A stretch of DNA of 64,000 bases from contig JAESUZ010001745.1 of assembly GCA_017311185.1 (NCBI GenBank), positions 310,001-374,000 of the forward strand. Direction: 5' to 3'. The stretch comes from Proteles cristata cristata (lineage: Eukaryota; Chordata; Mammalia; Carnivora; Hyaenidae). Shown here in pieces: positions 59,774 to 64,000 of this stretch (its first letter is position 1; the number at the start of each line of letters is the position of its first letter). The translations under genes and the position numbers were made by a program. Under the pieces are notes generated by a model. That model did not search any database. It was not told where the DNA came from and saw nothing but the letters and a program-made list of their open reading frames with translations.

Positions 59774-59856
59774 CTTTCCTCCCTCTCCTTCCACTCCTCC
59801 CCCTCCTTCTTCCTCTCCTCTTTTCCTCCTCCTCTTCCTCCTCCTCCTCCTTCTTC
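59774..59856 (+). repeat. Polypyrimidine tract
   Basis: About 83 bp of C and T with a single purine (59793), including (CTC)n runs. The 94-residue frame across it (59669-59953) is low-complexity. Confidence 0.93.
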
Positions 59857-59962
59857 ATATTTTTATTTTAGCTCCACGCTTTCTTCCCTTAATAATAGGC
59901 TACAGCGATTACCTCCTATGTTTACAATGTCTGCCTCTTACAGACCTACTTAACGCTTACTT

Positions 59963-59992
59963 TTTAAAAAAATTTTTATTTATTTATTTTGA

Positions 59993-60027
<35 letters not shown>

Positions 60028-60151
60028 CCAAGCAGGTGCCACACTGTCAGTGCAGAGCCCAACACGGGGCTCAGTTTCATGAGCCATGAGATCATGACCT
60101 GAGCCAAGATCAGAGTTCAGATGCTTAATCGACTGAGCCACACAGGAGCCA
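59963..60151 (-). mobile_element. Carnivore SINE
   Basis: Minus-strand copy with a (GA)n stretch and an eroded 5' box. Confidence 0.9.
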
Positions 60152-61476
60152 CTCTCCCACATTTTTGGTGAGAAATTGAAAAATAGCCCTGATGATAATC
60201 AGACCATAATATTCTCAATAGGCCATGAACGTTGCCAAGAACATGCCACAGACAGGCCACCGCATGACTGCAGAAGTGACTAAACACCCCCCTCTTCTGA
60301 CTAATGTGGGTGATTGCTGCTTCTTTCTCCGGGGCGCCTCTATGCTTGCCTTAATCCTCCACCTCTGAGACAGAAAGTGTTAGGATTCCCAGTCACTGAA
60401 TCTGCCTTGCTTCTTGGTGGCTTCCAATCCAGAATTTGTCCCTGCTTTTTTAACTCCTTTGAATCATCCAGCAGAAACTCAAATCCCATAAAAAGCCTTT
60501 CTCAACTCCCACTTACTGAGATACTCCTACAGCTCCTGTGGGTTGCCTTTGCTACAGCAAGCTAAATACACTCAACATTTTGTGTTATTATTTTACTATT
60601 ATTTTTATTTTTATTTCAGTGTGCTTCTGGTAATCTTGGTCTATCAACCTCAACCGTGGTTATATAATAAACATAATTGGCTGGAAAGATTGAAAACCAA
60701 GAATAATTTGTTAAGAACTGTGTAAGTGGGAATGAACATAACTTTCAGTGAGTTGCTAAGGGAAACAATATATTGCTAGGAGTTCAAAAGACAAAGATCC
60801 ACCTGTGGTTTATTTGAGTTCAAGCTAGATTCTGGAGAATTGAGCAGACATATAAATGTGATATTATTGTTGTTTCTTTATTTAGAAGAAAAATCAACTC
60901 TCAGGAATGATGGGTCTACAGTAAGTACAAAGAACTTCTGTTTTCCTGAACCTATTGTTGAGTACATTGCTGATATTATGCTTCAGCACCCTGAATACTT
61001 GAATGTGAATTTCCTACAAGAAGGGTATAGCCCCAGTACAACCCTCAAAATTAGGAAGTTAACATTGATACCTTACTGCCATCTCGTCCTCAGATCACAT
61101 TGAAATAATATCCTTTATAATAAAAGGCTGAAGCTCAAAATCACATTGCATTTACTTGTCTGTCTAGCCTCTGTCATCTGCAGCACCTTCTCAGCCTTTC
61201 CTTGACTAATGATCCTGACACATTTGAAGATCCAATCACTTTACAGAATGTCCTCTACTTAGGTTTGCCTCATATTTCCTTTTCTTTAGGCTCAGGTTCT
61301 GCATCTTCAGCAGGGATATTGCAAAAGTGATACTTCACTCCTTTCTTTGCATTTTCCCGGTGGGCACGATTTCATTTCAGCCTCTTGCTGGTGGCATTCA
61401 CTTTCATCACGTCAGTAAGGGGGCCACCTTGTCCACTGTGAAGTTACTCTTTTAACCTTTGCAGTTAGGTATTTTT
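60152..61476. other. Intergenic, nothing recognised
   Basis: Unique DNA with small frames (60314-60565, 60840-61103) and no supported function. Confidence 0.55.
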
Positions 61477-61490
61477 TCTTGAAAAGATAC

Positions 61491-61686
61491 ATATTTTTTA
61501 AATGCTTATTGATTTTGAGAGAGACAGAGAGGAGAGAGAATCCCAAGCAGGCTTCTTACCATAAGTATGGAACCCAACATGGGGCTTGATTCCACAAACC
61601 ATCAGATCATGACCTGAGCTGAACTCAAGAGTCAGATACTTGAAAAATAGCCCTGTGACTGAGTGACTGAGCCACCTAGACGCCTC
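61491..61686 (-). mobile_element. Carnivore SINE (diverged)
   Basis: Minus-strand copy flanked by the perfect duplication tcttgaaaagatac (61477-61490, 61687-61700). A short extra segment lies in its tRNA-like part. Confidence 0.92.
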
Positions 61687-61794
61687 TCTTGAAAAGATAC
61701 TTTGAGGTGATGTAAAATCCCCTGTCTCATCATAGTTTCAATTTGTTTGTTCAATGGATTATTTCTAGAAATATGGGCTCATGACTCCCTATTT

Positions 61795-61960
61795 AATTTA
61801 TCTTTAAAGACTGGTTTTTGTTAGAATAGTTTTAGGTTAACAGCAAAACTGAAGGGGAGGTACAAAGATTTACTATATGTCCCTTCCCCCCACACATCCA
61901 CAATGTCCTCCATTATTACACTTCCCCACCAGAGTGGTACATTTGTTACAATTGGACTTA
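61795..61960 (-). mobile_element. L1 fragment (probable)
   Basis: Wording 'tagttttaggttaacagcaa' and 'ccaccagagtggtacatttg' is typical of a minus-strand L1M-type fragment. Confidence 0.5.
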
Positions 61961-62325
61961 AATTAATTGGTAAATCTGTTACTTTGTGTTTATTTTGACC
62001 TTGAAATTATCTCTGACTTGGCCAGTGAGAACCCCTCCAACCTGGCTTTTGTGGCGTTTGACAAGTTCCCATCATTTTTTGAATATTTCCTCACTTTCAG
62101 ACACAATAAAATATTGTGGGCTCACCTTGTACTTTTTCTTCCCCGGCCTTGGAATCTTCTGTTTATTCAAAGAAGCCCTGTTTCCAGTGGATAAAGGTCT
62201 TTAGAAACGAAGGTCTGAGTGCTAGGTGTACATATGGTTCTTGCCCTTATCATGCCCTTGCAGTGGACAGAGCTAGCAAATGTAAGTAAACATGAACACC
62301 ACACGTGCACAAGCACAAACATGTA
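61961..62325. other. Intergenic, nothing recognised
   Basis: Short spacer between an L1 fragment and the second Tigger remnant. Confidence 0.55.
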
Positions 62326-62549
62326 CAGTGGCATCCCTTTATCTGTAGTTTTGTTTTCCATGGTTTCAGTCACAAGGGTCAACCAGCCGCAGCCTGGAAG
62401 AAGACGATCTTCCTCCTGATATTGTCAGAAGGTCAGTAGTAACCTAACAACATGTCACAATAACTATGTCATTCACCTCCCTTCAACTCATCACATGCAT
62501 TTGATCACCCCACATCATTACAAGGAGAGGGAGCAAAGTACAGAAAGAT

Positions 62550-62753
62550 TTTTTTTAAGTTTATTTATTTTGAGAGAGATCCTGCACGTGTGAACAAGGG
62601 GAGGGGCAGAAAGAGGAAGAAAGAATCTCAAGCTGACTCCATGCTGTCAATGCAGAGCCTGATGCAGACGTCAGTATCATGAACTGTGAGATTATGACCC
62701 AAGCCAAAATCAAGAGTCATATGCTTAACCTACTGAGCCTCACAGGTGCCTTG
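62550..62753 (-). mobile_element. Carnivore SINE, first of a same-site pair, inside a Tigger remnant
   Basis: Minus-strand diverged copy flanked by gtacagaaagat (62538-62549 and 62754-62765). Confidence 0.92.
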
Positions 62754-62770
62754 GTACAGAAAGATGTTTT

Positions 62771-62945
62771 GTTTTTTAAGTTGATTTATTTATTTTGAGG
62801 GGGGGAGGGACAGAGAGAGAGAGAGAAAATCCCAAGCAGGCTCCAGGAGCCTGACATGGGGGCTCAAACCCACAAACTGTGAGATCATGACTTGAGCTGA
62901 GATCAGGAATCAGATTCTTAACAGACTGAGCCACCCAGGTGCCCC
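62771..62945 (-). mobile_element. Carnivore SINE, second of a same-site pair
   Basis: Minus-strand shorter copy flanked by cagaaagatgtttt (62757-62770 and 62946-62959), overlapping the target of the neighbouring SINE. Confidence 0.93.
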
Positions 62946-63105
62946 CAGAAAGATGTTTTGAGAGAGAAAGAGAGCACATTCACAGAACTTTTATTACAGT
63001 ATATTGTTCTAATTGTTCTATTTGATTATTAGTTATTGTGGTTAATCTCTTAAATCTCGGATTTATAAATTCAACTTTATCATACATTTATATGTACAGG
63101 AAAAT

Positions 63106-63172
63106 ACATGATGTGTGTGTGTGTACATACACATATATGTATATACATATACACGTATATGTATATATGGTT
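63106..63172 (+). repeat. TG/TA alternating simple repeat
   Basis: The run gatgtgtgtgtgtgtacata continues as tatatgtatatacatatac to 63172 within the second Tigger remnant. Confidence 0.85.
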
Positions 63173-63439
63173 TGGTGCTATCTGTAGTTTCAGGCAGTCC
63201 CTGAGGGTCTTGGGACATATCTTCTGTGGATAAGCAGAAACTACTGTATATTTATTTCGTTATCATAGAGATAGTTTTATAAATCCCTGAGTTTACATTG
63301 AAGTATTCAATTCTAGTCAATTAGGATTCCTTTCCATATTTGTAACTTTATTCTCTGGCAGTGAAAACGCTGGATGATTATTTTTAGTACTCTTAATATA
63401 TGCTAAATATACAGTGTATTTAACTCACTCCTATCACTG

Positions 63440-63960
63440 ATCCTGCTCCATGCCCCCCAAGGATATCTTCCTCATTCCTTTTGGGTTTTCAGTCCCCATG
63501 CTAGGCACCTTCATTATTCCAGCTGGCCTTTTACACCCTACATCGGGCCACTCTCCCACACAGAATCACTCCTCACCTCTCCTGGGCTTTGACACCTTCC
63601 ACCTTCATACCTGGACTTCCTCCTCACCCAGTTCCCTCTTCATGGATGTCATCCTTATGTAGCTATGATCCCCGGCACTGGACTGTGCCTCTGTGGAAAT
63701 ACTCAGGCTCTGGCACCTTATGCCCATCTCCTAAGGATGGACCCTATAGAATCCCCATCCCCTACCTGGATGTCTTCCCACCCTTCTGGAGCACTGAGAT
63801 TTCACCCTGGGCTGCCTCTCTGAGTGGACACTCATCTCACACCGATCTTGCTCCAAAATCCCACTCTGGATCCCCGTGGCTCTCCTATGCCGCGGGGCAC
63901 CCCTACCACATACCTGTTTATCTAGGACAGATATGTCCAAGCAAGAGAATGGAGTAGGAA
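63440..63960. other. C-rich unclassified block near the window end
   Basis: About 520 bp are distinctly richer in C and G than the flanks, with open frames on both strands (63589-63957 plus, 122 codons; 63731-63940 minus, 69 codons). No domain or repeat family is recognised. Proline and serine dominate the plus frame simply because the strand is C-rich. Confidence 0.4.
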
Positions 63961-64000
63961 GACGGCTGTGGGTTTATTTTAATTAGAAATTTCTAACATC

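Larger units (their letters stand above)
62326..63250 (+). mobile_element. TcMar-Tigger-type MITE split by two SINEs
   Basis: It starts cagtggcatccctttatctg and ends gcagaaactactgta (TIR tacagt). The middle matches the 56323 copy (ttccattatt-type stretch replaced, cttttattacagtatattg shared). SINEs at 62550-62753 and 62771-62945 interrupt it. Confidence 0.7.

Noticed and set aside
59669..59953. Serine/proline-rich 94-codon frame
   Set aside because: It is the translation of the polypyrimidine tract.
57000..64000. Exons of the next gene, GC (vitamin D-binding protein)
   Set aside because: No exon-like sequence with Cys-rich albumin-family coding was seen. In human the gap to GC is well over 100 kb.
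1..64000. CRISPR array, phage or bacterial defence system
   Set aside because: The sequence is mammalian throughout (introns, SINEs, L1, MIR); regular short repeats are microsatellites or telomeric repeats.

Overview
This is mammalian nuclear DNA, almost certainly from a cat-family (feliform) carnivore. About two dozen tRNA-derived carnivore SINEs carry the felid-type body (gcgcctgggtggct box, GTGCTGAC..CAGCTCAGAGCC, CT-rich 3' part, A-rich tail), and one LINE-1 3' end matches the carnivore type. Nothing bacterial or viral-episomal is present, and there is no operon, CRISPR array or complete transposon gene.

Region 1 (1 to about 17,980, + strand) is the 3' end of SLC4A4, which encodes the electrogenic sodium bicarbonate cotransporter NBCe1. 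Six exons are intact, with consensus splice sites and correct phases: 1085-1153, 3716-3889, 6524-6685, 10445-10541, 12934-13013 and 13735 to about 17980. They encode the last membrane helices, a lysine-rich cytosolic segment and both alternative C-termini. Including the 97-bp exon gives the 46-residue NBCe1-A/B tail ending ..ERHTSC. Skipping it shifts the frame of the 80-bp exon and gives the 61-residue NBCe1-C tail ending ..TETTL, a PDZ-binding motif. The 80-bp exon is therefore dual-coding. A 3'UTR of about 4.1 kb ends near an AATAAA at 17954. The introns hold SINEs, MIR and L1 fragments and one MLT1-type LTR.

Region 2 (about 18,000 to 64,000) is intergenic and I find no convincing protein-coding gene. 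It is built from old and young repeats: CAN-SINEs on both strands, several L1 fragments, MIR and L2 fossils, solitary MaLR/ERVL LTRs, hAT and Tigger-type DNA transposon remnants, and microsatellites. The notable structures are a U2 snRNA-derived fragment (18260), a degenerate interstitial telomeric tract (39211-39328), a ~0.54-kb local duplication pasted into an old L1 (34738-35278 and 37312-37855), a Tigger element nested in another Tigger (56323-57288), and two SINEs that used nearly the same target site (62538-62959). In human the next gene downstream of SLC4A4 is GC (vitamin D-binding protein), far enough away that its absence here is expected.

Repeat family names come from recognising sequence wording, not from a database search, and repeat boundaries are approximate unless target-site duplications are given.
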